From positions 1 to 40,855 of the forward strand of contig JACZJV010000044.1 of NCBI GenBank assembly GCA_014860355.1: a stretch of 40,855 nt of DNA, in the 5' to 3' direction. Below the pieces are notes generated by a model. It was not told where the DNA came from and made no database searches. It saw only the letters and a program-made list of their open reading frames with translations. Origin of the DNA: Burkholderiales bacterium (GTDB taxonomy: Bacteria > Pseudomonadota > Gammaproteobacteria > Burkholderiales > SG8-39). A program made the position numbers and the translations under genes. Below are positions 31,976-40,855 of this stretch, piece after piece. Positions within the stretch are counted from its first letter, which is position 1. Every line of letters starts with the position of its first letter.

Positions 31976-32650
31976 TCAGATCAGGCCGCGTTCAGCGAAC
32001 GATAGCGCCGAATTGCCGGCGACGATGAAATGGTCCAGGACTCGTATGTCCACCAGGTCCAGGGCGTGTTTGAGCGACTGCGTCAGCACCTGGTCTGCGT
32101 GGCTGGGTTCGGCCACCCCGGAGGGATGGTTGTGCGCGAGAATCACCGCGGCGGCGTTGTGCTCCAAGGCGCACTTGACCACTTCGCGCGGATATACGCT
32201 GGTCTGGGTCAGGGTGCCGCGGAACAACTCCTCGCAGGCGAGGACCCGGTTCTGTGCGTCCAGCAGTACGGCGAGAAACACTTCGTGTTCGCGCTTGGCC
32301 AGGGTCAATCGCAGAAAATCGCGCACAGCCGCGGGCGAGCCGAGCGCGTCGCCCGAGCGCAGCGTTTCCGCGAGCGCGCGGCGTGCCATTTCCATCACTG
32401 CTTGCAACTGGGAAAATTTCGCGTCACCCAGGCCCGGTAGTCCGGCCAGGTCGGAGCGCTTGGCTGCGAACAGGGACGACAGACCTCCGCAGTGCAGGAG
32501 CAGCTCGCGCGCCAGGTCTACCGCGCTCTTGCCGCGCACGCCGGTGCGCAGAAAGATGGCCACTAGCTCGGCGTCCGAAAGCTTCGCCGGCCCGAGTTTC
32601 AGCAGCTTTTCCCTAGGTCGTTCCAGTTCCGGCCAGTCGGTGATCGCCAT
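31976..32650 (-). CDS. radC: RadC-family JAMM protein
   Basis: 224 residues from [17 protein letters not shown] (32650), with AAAGG upstream; a TTG at 32665 is less likely. The N-terminal UPF0758 helix-hairpin-helix region has P-R-E-K-L-L-K-L-G and L-P-G-L-G-D-A-K. The C-terminal MPN/JAMM domain has the zinc motif H-N-H-P-S-G-x(7)-D (about 171-184), typical of metalloproteases. Despite its name, RadC is not established as a DNA-repair protein; its activity is unsettled. It is divergent from coaBC, an order usual in this group of bacteria. Confidence 0.95.
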   Translation of the reverse strand: MAITDWPELERPREKLLKLGPAKLSDAELVAIFLRTGVRGKSAVDLARELLLHCGGLSSLFAAKRSDLAGLPGLGDAKFSQLQAVMEMARRALAETLRSGDALGSPAAVRDFLRLTLAKREHEVFLAVLLDAQNRVLACEELFRGTLTQTSVYPREVVKCALEHNAAAVILAHNHPSGVAEPSHADQVLTQSLKHALDLVDIRVLDHFIVAGNSALSFAERGLI

Positions 32651-32712
32651 GTGCGGCCTTTTCAATTGGCGTAAAATTCATTATCCGTTTTAACGCGTGG
32701 TTGCTGATTTCG

Positions 32713-33906
32713 ATGACCGATATCAAGGGCAAGCGCATTCTGCTGGGGCTGAGCGGCGGAATAGCCGCCTACAAAATTGCCGAATTGACCCGCTTGCTCA
32801 CGCAGGCGGGCGCAGAAGTGCAGGTGGTGATGACGGCGGCGGCCTGCCGCTTCATCACGCCCGTAACCATGCAGGCACTTTCTGGAAATCCGGTGCATGG
32901 CGACTTGTGGGACGCAAGCGTGCCCAACAACATGGCTCACATCGAATTGTCGCGCGGATGCGATGCCATTGTGGTTGCGCCGGCCAGCGCCGATTTCCTC
33001 GCCAAACTTGCACAGGGCCTGTGTGACGACCTGCTCTCTACCCTGTGCCTGGCGCGCGAGTGCCCGCTGCTGGTGGCGCCGGCGATGAATGTGCAGATGT
33101 GGGGCAATCCGGCTACGCAGCGCAACGCGAAGCAGCTGAGCGCGGACGGGGTCATCATCCTCGGGCCCGCTAGTGGCGACCAGGCCTGTGGCGAAGTCGG
33201 CATGGGGCGCATGCTCGAAGCGGAAGAAATCTTCGAAGAGATCGATGCCTTTTTCCAGCCGAGATTGCTCGCCGGCAAGCGCGTGCTCGTCACCGCCGGG
33301 CCGACATACGAGGCGATCGACACGGTGCGCGGAATTACCAATATCAGCTCCGGAAAGATGGGCTATGCGGTGGCGCGCGCGGCGCGCGAAGCGGGTGCCG
33401 TGGTAACACTGGTGAGCGGTCCTACGGCGCTGGCCGCGCCGCGTGGCATGGAGCGAATCAAAGTCTCGGCTGCGCAGGAGATGTATGACGCGGTGATGGC
33501 GCGCGTGGGGAAGGCCGATGTGTTCATCGGCGTCGCCGCGGTCGCGGATTACCGGCCTAAGGAGGCCAGGCGCCAAAAGCTTAAAAAAGGTACGGGCGGG
33601 ATGACACTCCAATTGCAGCAAAATCCCGATATTCTCGGTACCGTTGCTGCGCGCAGAAAGGCGCCGTTCTGCGTCGGCTTCGCCGCAGAGACGGAGAACC
33701 TGGACGCTTATGCGCAAGCGAAACGCCGGCGCAAGAACGTGCCGCTGCTAGCCGCCAACCTTGCCCAATACGCTTTTGGCGCCGACGACAACCAGCTGAT
33801 CCTGTTCGATGACCAGGGCAGGCACGAACTTGCGCGCGCACCCAAGATCGAGCTCGCGCGCGCACTCGTCGCACACATCGCCAGCTTGCTGCTGCCGAAA
33901 AAATAA
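32713..33906 (+). CDS. coaBC: bifunctional phosphopantothenoylcysteine decarboxylase/synthetase
   Basis: 397 residues from [20 protein letters not shown] (32713). CoaC is the N-terminal HFCD flavoprotein that decarboxylates phosphopantothenoylcysteine: G-G-I-A-A-Y-K (about 15-21), active-site region H-I-E-L-S (about 76), and P-A-M-N-V-Q-M-W (about 122-129) with the substrate-binding clamp. CoaB is C-terminal, the CTP-dependent ligase: [23 protein letters not shown], then A-A-V-A-D-Y-R-P and K-x-K-K. Both are complete. The pair makes 4'-phosphopantetheine in coenzyme A synthesis. It is followed by dut, the usual coaBC-dut order. Confidence 0.96.
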   Translation: MTDIKGKRILLGLSGGIAAYKIAELTRLLTQAGAEVQVVMTAAACRFITPVTMQALSGNPVHGDLWDASVPNNMAHIELSRGCDAIVVAPASADFLAKLAQGLCDDLLSTLCLARECPLLVAPAMNVQMWGNPATQRNAKQLSADGVIILGPASGDQACGEVGMGRMLEAEEIFEEIDAFFQPRLLAGKRVLVTAGPTYEAIDTVRGITNISSGKMGYAVARAAREAGAVVTLVSGPTALAAPRGMERIKVSAAQEMYDAVMARVGKADVFIGVAAVADYRPKEARRQKLKKGTGGMTLQLQQNPDILGTVAARRKAPFCVGFAAETENLDAYAQAKRRRKNVPLLAANLAQYAFGADDNQLILFDDQGRHELARAPKIELARALVAHIASLLLPKK

Positions 33907-33988
33907 GAACCTGCGACTGCGGGGACGCCAAGGACCCGCTGCCTCGTTTTTCCTCCAAATCCCTTGCGTTCGATTAGAAATGTCAGCC

Positions 33989-34438
33989 ATGCACAAACTC
34001 GATGTGAAGATCCTTGATCCGCGCCTCAGGGCCAATTTGCCGCACTACGCCACTGAGGGGGCCGCCGGCCTGGACCTGCGCGCCTGCATCGATGCACCGG
34101 TAGAGCTCGAGCCCGGAGCAACCGAGCTTGTGCCCAGCGGCATTGCCATCCATCTCACCGATCCCGCGCTCGCGGCCATTGTGCTGCCGCGCTCGGGGCT
34201 GGGTCACAAGCACGGCATCGTGCTCGGCAACCTGGTCGGCTTGATCGACTCCGACTACCAGGGGCAGATTTTCGTGTCGCTGTGGAATCGAGGCGGCAGC
34301 GCGTTCACGCTCAATCCCCTGGAGCGCATAGCCCAGCTGGTGGTGGTGCCGGTGCTGCAGGTGCAGCTCAACGTGGTCGAGGATTTTGCCGCAAGCGAGC
34401 GCGGCATCGGCGGTTTTGGCAGTACGGGCAAGGCGTGA
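33989..34438 (+). CDS. dut: deoxyuridine 5'-triphosphate nucleotidohydrolase (dUTPase)
   Basis: 149 residues from [14 protein letters not shown] (33989). An ATG three codons upstream (33980) is also possible. All five dUTPase motifs are present. Motif 1 is G-A-A-G-L-D-L-R-A (about 26-34). Motif 2 is [11 protein letters not shown] (about 67-77). Motif 3 is G-L-I-D-S-D-Y-Q-G (about 85-93) with the catalytic Asp. Motif 4 is E-R-I-A-Q-L-V (about 112-118). Motif 5 is the mobile lid [10 protein letters not shown] (about 138-147). The trimeric enzyme hydrolyses dUTP to dUMP, keeping uracil out of DNA. It follows coaBC by about 80 nt. Confidence 0.97.
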   Translation: MHKLDVKILDPRLRANLPHYATEGAAGLDLRACIDAPVELEPGATELVPSGIAIHLTDPALAAIVLPRSGLGHKHGIVLGNLVGLIDSDYQGQIFVSLWNRGGSAFTLNPLERIAQLVVVPVLQVQLNVVEDFAASERGIGGFGSTGKA

Positions 34439-34465
34439 CGCCGCTGTCTGCGACCCGGTGAAACG

Positions 34466-34491
34466 AAACAGGCCGCGTCTGCGGCCTGTTT
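34466..34491. terminator. bidirectional Rho-independent terminator between dut and fccB
   Basis: AAACAGGCCGC and GCGGCCTGTTT form a perfect 11-bp stem around a GTCT loop, 28 nt after dut and 48 nt past the fccB stop. T-rich ends on each side allow termination for both convergent transcripts. Confidence 0.8.
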
Positions 34492-34538
34492 GCCCGGGGC
34501 TTGCTACGTTCGCGTTCGTCGTTCGGGCGGGTTGCGGA

Positions 34539-35831
34539 TCAGCCGAACATGTCGTCGATGATGTTTTGATACCAGCTTTCGGCGTAGGAAGCCTCCAGGC
34601 TGAAGTGGCCGTCCTTGGGCGTCAAACCTCCGGCGCCCTTCACCTCTGCGATCTTGCCATCCGTGTAAGTGTACACCCCGGCGACGGAGAGACCGTGGTC
34701 GGGTGTAACCAGGCTGTAGCAGGTATTGACCCATGAAGGCACATCCGGTGACCTGCCGTTCAGCAAGGCGACAATGGCCGCAGCGCAGACCTTGGCCTCG
34801 GAGTTTGCGGCATAGCCCGACTTGGGTATGGGTGCCTGAATGGCAGCATCGCCGATCACGTGGATGCCCTTGTGCACCTTGGATTCCCAGGTGAGAGGGT
34901 CCACCGGGCACCAGCCCGAGGCGTCGGTGAGACCGGCGACTGCGGCGATATGCCCCGCCTTCTGAGCGGGTATCACATTCAGCACATCCGCCTTGACTTC
35001 GCCGAATTCGGTGACGACCGTGCGGCTTTCGGCCTTGATCGCGCGCGCCATGCCGTCATTGGCCTTGGACCGCCATTCGATCATGCTGTTGGCTGTACCG
35101 TAGCCGTAATGCGTAGTCCAGCCCGCGACGAACAAGCCCTGTTTGGAGAATGCGTCCTTCGCATCCATAATCAGAACCTTGGATCTTGGCTTGTGCTTCT
35201 TGAAATAGTTGGCGACGAGGCTGGCGCGTTCATAGGGGCCCGGCGGGCATCGGAACGGATTCGGTGGAGCGGCAATGACGAACAAGCCTCCATTCCGCAT
35301 GGACTCCAGCTGCTTGCGTAGCAGCGCCGTCTGCGGACCGGCGTGCCAGGCGTGAGGCACCGATTCGGCAACGGCTTCCCCGTAACCGTCAATGGTGTCA
35401 TAGCGGAAGTCCACGCCCGGAGACACCACGCAGCGATCGTATTTGATGCTCTGTCCGCCCCTGGTCTTGACCACTTTGGCGACCGGGTCGATGCTCACCG
35501 CCGTGTCGTGGACCACGTTGATGCCGTGCTTCTTCGACCAGCCGGCATATCCATGGGTGATCCAATTCTGCTCCTTGATTCCGCCGATGACCCAGTTGCT
35601 CATGAAACAGGTGGCGAACTCGGTCTTGGGCTCCACCACGGTCACCTTGACGCCCGAGTCCAAATGGCGGATGTACTTTGCGCAGGTCGCACCACCCGCA
35701 CCGCCGCCAATGATGACCACGTGACCGCTGCCCGGCTTGGAACCGGCGCTTGTGCAGCCTACCAAGCCAAGACCGGAGAGCGCTCCCGCCGCGCCCACGG
35801 CCTTGATAAAGCGTCGTCTGTTCATTGTCAT
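34539..35831 (-). CDS. fccB: flavocytochrome c sulfide dehydrogenase, flavoprotein subunit
   Basis: 430 residues behind GGGGAGGAG. The N-terminus is a twin-arginine signal (N-R-R-R-F-I-K, residues 4-10) with a hydrophobic stretch, ending in L-V-G-C (23-26), which also fits a lipobox. FAD binding is V-V-I-I-G-G-G-A-G-G (about 38-47). The cysteine that carries covalent FAD in Allochromatium FccB aligns with Cys75 in T-C-F-M-S-N. The redox-active disulfide cysteines are seen in N-P-F-R-C-P-P-G and in N-T-C-Y-S-L-V. FccB oxidises sulfide in the periplasm and passes electrons to FccA. The gene starts 12 nt after fccA. Confidence 0.93.
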   Translation of the reverse strand: MTMNRRRFIKAVGAAGALSGLGLVGCTSAGSKPGSGHVVIIGGGAGGATCAKYIRHLDSGVKVTVVEPKTEFATCFMSNWVIGGIKEQNWITHGYAGWSKKHGINVVHDTAVSIDPVAKVVKTRGGQSIKYDRCVVSPGVDFRYDTIDGYGEAVAESVPHAWHAGPQTALLRKQLESMRNGGLFVIAAPPNPFRCPPGPYERASLVANYFKKHKPRSKVLIMDAKDAFSKQGLFVAGWTTHYGYGTANSMIEWRSKANDGMARAIKAESRTVVTEFGEVKADVLNVIPAQKAGHIAAVAGLTDASGWCPVDPLTWESKVHKGIHVIGDAAIQAPIPKSGYAANSEAKVCAAAIVALLNGRSPDVPSWVNTCYSLVTPDHGLSVAGVYTYTDGKIAEVKGAGGLTPKDGHFSLEASYAESWYQNIIDDMFG

Positions 35832-35843
35832 TGTCTCCTCCCC

Positions 35844-36146
35844 TCACTTCAGGCCGCTGTAGTACTTGGCCACGTTATCCAGCTCGCCATCGCTGTAACC
35901 CTTGGCGATCCGGTTCATGATGGTGCCTTTCCTCTTGTCGGACTTGAACTCCTTCATGCTTTCGGACAGGTAGACCGCCGGCTTTCCTCTCAAACCCGGG
36001 ATAATGCCTTTACTGATTCCCTCGAAGCCGTGACACCCGTTGCACTGTGCGGCGATTATTTTTCCACCTGCATCGGCCGCCGAAACGGCCTGACTGGCGG
36101 CAATTCCAGCGATTGCCAAAAACGCATATAGCCTGGTTCTGCGCAT
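35844..36146 (-). CDS. fccA: sulfide dehydrogenase cytochrome subunit, monohaem
   Basis: 100 residues with a signal peptide (about 1-23, Y-A-F-L-A-I-A-G-I-A-A-S) and a GGGGGG ribosome site upstream. Haem c attaches at C-N-G-C-H (35-39). Met77 in G-T-I-M-N-R-I is the probable axial ligand. The rest (G-I-I-P-G-L-R-G-K-P, Y-S-D-G-E-L-D-N-V-A-K-Y-Y) is typical of small class I cytochromes that serve FccB. The chain is short, so it carries one haem, unlike the two-haem subunit of Allochromatium. It accepts electrons from sulfide oxidation and delivers them to the respiratory chain. Confidence 0.9.
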   Translation of the reverse strand: MRRTRLYAFLAIAGIAASQAVSAADAGGKIIAAQCNGCHGFEGISKGIIPGLRGKPAVYLSESMKEFKSDKRKGTIMNRIAKGYSDGELDNVAKYYSGLK

Positions 36147-36348
36147 ATCGGTATCCCCCCTTACGACATATTTGCCACAAAAAGACGTTCAGTCGATCCG
36201 CTGCCGGCGAACACGGCAGTCAATAGCGCAACGCGCACTGGTTATGCGGACGATCCCCCTTGTTCGGGAATGTTTTTCTTGTTCGCTAGTTTTGAAGTGT
36301 CGGCTTGAGTCTGGTCGGTGTCAAGTCGGGCGCACAGTCGTCGGGCGC

Positions 36349-36372
36349 CCGGCTTATCGGCGCATAAGCCGG
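36349..36372. other. 9-bp hairpin in the fccA-clpA intergenic region
   Basis: CCGGCTTAT and ATAAGCCGG form a perfect stem with a 6-nt loop (CGGCGC). No T-run follows. It stands just ahead of the clpA terminator. Interval 36147-36381 shows no gene and no clear fccA promoter beyond the AT-rich stretch near 36160-36190. Confidence 0.4.
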
Positions 36373-36381
36373 ATCGGCTGC

Positions 36382-36412
36382 GAAAAAAGACCGCCAGCGG
36401 CGGCCTTTTTTC
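36382..36412 (-). terminator. terminator of the clpS-clpA operon
   Basis: AAAAAAG-x-CCGCC and GGCGG-x-CTTTTTT pair around an AGC loop with a single A/C mismatch. Reading from the clpA side, the stem ends in a T-run. It lies 16 nt past the clpA stop codon. Confidence 0.8.
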
Positions 36413-36427
36413 GATCCTGCAGGTGCT

Positions 36428-38703
<2,276 letters not shown>

Positions 38704-38707
<4 letters not shown>

Positions 38708-39015
38708 TCAGTTTCCTCCATCACGCATTGAAGCGGATGTTGATGTTGGCGGGCGAAACTGCCCACCTGTTCTACCTTGGTAACGGCTACGTCCCTGGGA
38801 TAGACTCCGCATACTCCCATCCCTTCCCGGTGCACCTTCAGCATTACCTGTGTTGCCTGTTCGCGGCTCAGGTTGAAGAACGTCTGCAGTACGACGACCA
38901 CGAATTCCATGGGCGTGTAGTCGTCATTCAGCAGCATTACCTTGAACAGCGGCGGCGGCTTGACCCTGGCCTTCTTCGCCTCTAAGACGGTCCCTTCACG
39001 CGTCCGGTTCGCCAT
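38704..39015 (-). CDS. clpS: ClpS, N-end rule adaptor of ClpAP
   Basis: 103 residues, with GAGTGAG-type purine run (GTGGGTGAGCG) upstream. Diagnostic motifs are the flexible N-terminus, [15 protein letters not shown] (about 25-39; Asn-Asp-Asp bind the N-terminal residue of the substrate), and [11 protein letters not shown] (about 62-72). ClpS delivers proteins with bulky N-terminal residues to ClpA. It is the first gene of the operon. Confidence 0.96.
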
Positions 39016-39033
39016 GCTCGCTCACCCACCTAA

Positions 39034-39069
39034 ACACTATTCCAGATTCTACACTCAGTCAATTTGACT
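39034..39069 (-). promoter_or_regulatory. candidate clpS promoter with a 13-bp palindrome at the -35
   Basis: Minus strand: -35 TTGACT (39062-39057), 17-nt spacer, -10 TAGTGT (39039-39034, weak, with T-A and final T). The -35 lies in AGTCAA-T-TTGACT (39057-39069), a perfect inverted repeat on the plus strand. This is the only clear element of the 535-nt interval 39016-39550 besides the 13-bp tandem repeat. No protein gene there is supported. Confidence 0.4.
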
Positions 39070-39294
39070 TGTGCTTCGATACGTTCAGGAAATCTCAAGC
39101 GGGCATCGAAATGAAGGGTCTCTCCCCTTGCTTGACCGGTCTTGTCCATGATATTGGGGGTCATTCCGGAAATTCCGAACGCGCCCGTTTGACAATGATG
39201 CACGGCACCAAGTTCCGCCCATCATTGCTGCATTATCGCCCGAAAAGCGCTATTCCTGCGCGTAATCGTAATCGCTGTTGCGACGCGGCGCAAT

Positions 39295-39329
39295 GCTTGC
39301 GGAAGGTGCTTGCGGAAAGTGTGGAAGGT
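39295..39329. repeat. 2.7 copies of a 13-bp tandem repeat
   Basis: GCTTGCGGAAGGT (39295-39307) is followed by GCTTGCGGAAAGT (39308-39320) and the partial GTGGAAGGT (39321-39329). Copies differ by one base. It lies in non-coding DNA between clpS and icd. Tandem repeats of this kind vary in copy number between strains. Confidence 0.6.
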
Positions 39330-39550
39330 GCAAATCCGGAGCATTCGTGTCAAGGGCGCAGCCACTTGTAGTAACCCAAGGCCCGCAGGGCAAGCAAGCC
39401 TCCGGCATCCTGGTTGCCGACTTAACCGTCGCCTGAGCGGCGGCGGTCGGGAACGCGGCAGGAGGCGCTGGGCCAGCTGCCGCTTTCATTCCGGCGCGCA
39501 CCGCTCGAACGCGAGTGAGCAGGTCGCGCGCAAAACGGCGAAGTACCGCC

Positions 39551-40813
39551 TCAGCGCATGTTGTCGATCAAGGCCTGGCCGAATCCCGAACACGAGACTT
39601 GCTTGGCGCCGGTCATGAGGCGCGCAAAGTCGTAGGTGACGGTCTTGGCCTGGATCGCCGTGGTCATAGCGTTGATGATCAGATCGGCTGCCTCGACCCA
39701 CCCCATGTGGCGCAGCATCATTTCCGCCGAGAGTATCTCCGATCCGGGGTTGACGTAGTCCTTGCCCGCGTATTTCGGCGCTGTGCCGTGGGTGGCTTCG
39801 AACATGGCAACGGTGTCGGACATGTTGGCGCCAGGTGCGATGCCGATGCCGCCGATTTGCGCTGCCAGGGCATCGGAGATCAAGTCGCCGGTCAGGTTTA
39901 GGGTCGCGATCACGTCATACTCGGCCGGGCGCAGCAGGATCTGCTGCAGCATTGCGTCGGTGATCACATCCTTGACCACGATTTCCTGGCCCGTCTTCGG
40001 GTTCTTGTAGCTCATCCACGGACCACCGTCGATCAACTTGGCGCCGAATTCCTTCTGCGCGAGCGCATAGCCCCAATCGCGGAACGCGCCTTCCGTGAAT
40101 TTCTGGATATTGCCCTTGTGCACCAGGGTGACCGACTTGCGATTGTTGTCGATCGCGTACTGGAACGCTTTCCTGATCAGCCGTTCGCTACCTTCGCTCG
40201 AAACCGGCTTGATGCCGATGGCCGAAGTCGCCGGAAAGCGGATCTTTGTGACCTTCATTTCCTTAATCAGGAATTCGATGATCTTCTTCGCCTCTGGAGT
40301 CCCTGAGGCCCACTCGATGCCGGCGTAGATGTCCTCGGCGTTCTCGCGGAAGATCACCATGTCGGTCTTCTCCGGCTCTTTGACCGGGCTTGGAACTCCC
40401 GGAAAGTAGTGCACCGGGCGCAGGCAGACGTAAAGATCGAGTTGCTGGCGCAGCGCCACGTTAATGGAGCGGATGCCGCCGCCGACGGGCGTGGTCAGCG
40501 GCCCTTTGATCGACACCACGTATTCCCTGGATGCCTCCAGAGTCTCATCCGGCAGCCAGACATTCTCGCCGTAGACCTTGCACGACTTTTCGCCAGCGTA
40601 CATTTCCATCCAGGAGATCTTGCGCTTGCCAGCGTAAGCCTTGGCAACTGCTGCATCCACGACCTTGATCATCACGGGGGTGATGTCGACGCCTATGCCG
40701 TCGCCTTCGATGAAGGGGATGATGGGTTGGTTCGGTACTTCAAGGGAATTGTCCGGCCGGACGCGGATTTTCTCGCCTACAGCGGGGACTTTGATGTGTT
40801 TGTAGCTGGCCAT
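39551..40813 (-). CDS. icd: isocitrate dehydrogenase, NADP-dependent
   Basis: 420 residues, with CAGGAG 6 nt before the start. The family is clear from [12 protein letters not shown] (about 34-45) and the phosphorylatable substrate loop [12 protein letters not shown] (about 111-122). [10 protein letters not shown] and the coenzyme loop [10 protein letters not shown] (about 340-349) follow. Lys-Tyr here, together with T-Y-D-F-A-R-L, are the residues that select NADP rather than NAD in E. coli Icd. The enzyme makes 2-oxoglutarate in the TCA cycle and supplies NADPH. The gene is monocistronic, and its promoter would lie right of the window. Confidence 0.97.
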   Translation of the reverse strand: MASYKHIKVPAVGEKIRVRPDNSLEVPNQPIIPFIEGDGIGVDITPVMIKVVDAAVAKAYAGKRKISWMEMYAGEKSCKVYGENVWLPDETLEASREYVVSIKGPLTTPVGGGIRSINVALRQQLDLYVCLRPVHYFPGVPSPVKEPEKTDMVIFRENAEDIYAGIEWASGTPEAKKIIEFLIKEMKVTKIRFPATSAIGIKPVSSEGSERLIRKAFQYAIDNNRKSVTLVHKGNIQKFTEGAFRDWGYALAQKEFGAKLIDGGPWMSYKNPKTGQEIVVKDVITDAMLQQILLRPAEYDVIATLNLTGDLISDALAAQIGGIGIAPGANMSDTVAMFEATHGTAPKYAGKDYVNPGSEILSAEMMLRHMGWVEAADLIINAMTTAIQAKTVTYDFARLMTGAKQVSCSGFGQALIDNMR

Positions 40814-40855
40814 GTGGACTCCTGTAATGGATGGGATCGCGAGGGAGGGTAGGGA

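Noticed and set aside
39069-39371. 100-residue frame in the clpS-icd gap as a possible new gene
   Set aside because: No ribosome site, composition without a fold, and it includes the 13-bp tandem repeat.

Overview
The window is about 41 kb of GC-rich, gene-dense bacterial chromosome, most likely from a betaproteobacterium (Nitrosomonadales, Rhodocyclales or Burkholderiales). Evidence for this is the chromosomal backbone rpmB-rpmG-radC / coaBC-dut / clpA-clpS / icd, a polyhydroxyalkanoate (PHA) phasin, a GluQ-type tRNA-modifying enzyme and a flavocytochrome c sulfide dehydrogenase. I saw no insertion sequence, CRISPR array, rRNA or tRNA gene, and no phage. Species-level placement is not possible by eye.

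Layout. 1-950: end of a permease, then decayed fragments (half a maleate isomerase-like gene, the tail of a cytochrome c). 945-2149: a Yip1-family membrane protein and a MarR regulator behind a strong promoter that carries a palindromic operator. 2273-4155: a GNAT acetyltransferase and a GAF/HD-GYP c-di-GMP phosphodiesterase. 4322-7792: heat-shock block of two Hsp20 proteins and Lon, with a sigma-32-like promoter. 7932-8797: the phasin gene, whose 3' region holds a compact three-hairpin structure that looks like an undescribed small RNA with an anti-Shine-Dalgarno loop. 9238-14921: two DMT exporters around a TetR / split B12-dependent acyl-CoA mutase / MeaB operon; the mutase lacks the signature residues of methylmalonyl-CoA mutase. 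15195-20079: small hypothetical and DUF proteins, GluQ, a frameshifted methyltransferase fragment, a hydrolase and a thioredoxin. 20089-25515: a redox/electrophile-defence block (LysR, pirin, DoxX, glyoxalase-fold protein, FMN reductase, Kef-type antiporter). 25569-30070: purN, DUF3108, an RsmB-type methyltransferase, a secreted PLD nuclease and an MscS channel, mostly in ATGA-overlapping series. 30177-34438: desaturase, ribosomal proteins L33 and L28, radC, coaBC, dut. 34539-36146: fccAB. 36428-40813: clpA-clpS and icd.

How they fit together. The cell appears to store PHA, to rearrange the carbon skeleton of an acyl-CoA with a B12 mutase, and to take electrons from sulfide through FccAB. It invests in protein quality control (Hsp20, Lon, ClpAP-ClpS) and in defence against reactive quinones or aldehydes (Kef, reductase, pirin). 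The best candidates for something undescribed are the phasin 3'-region RNA (7932-8024) and the acyl-CoA mutase of uncertain substrate (10893-14007).
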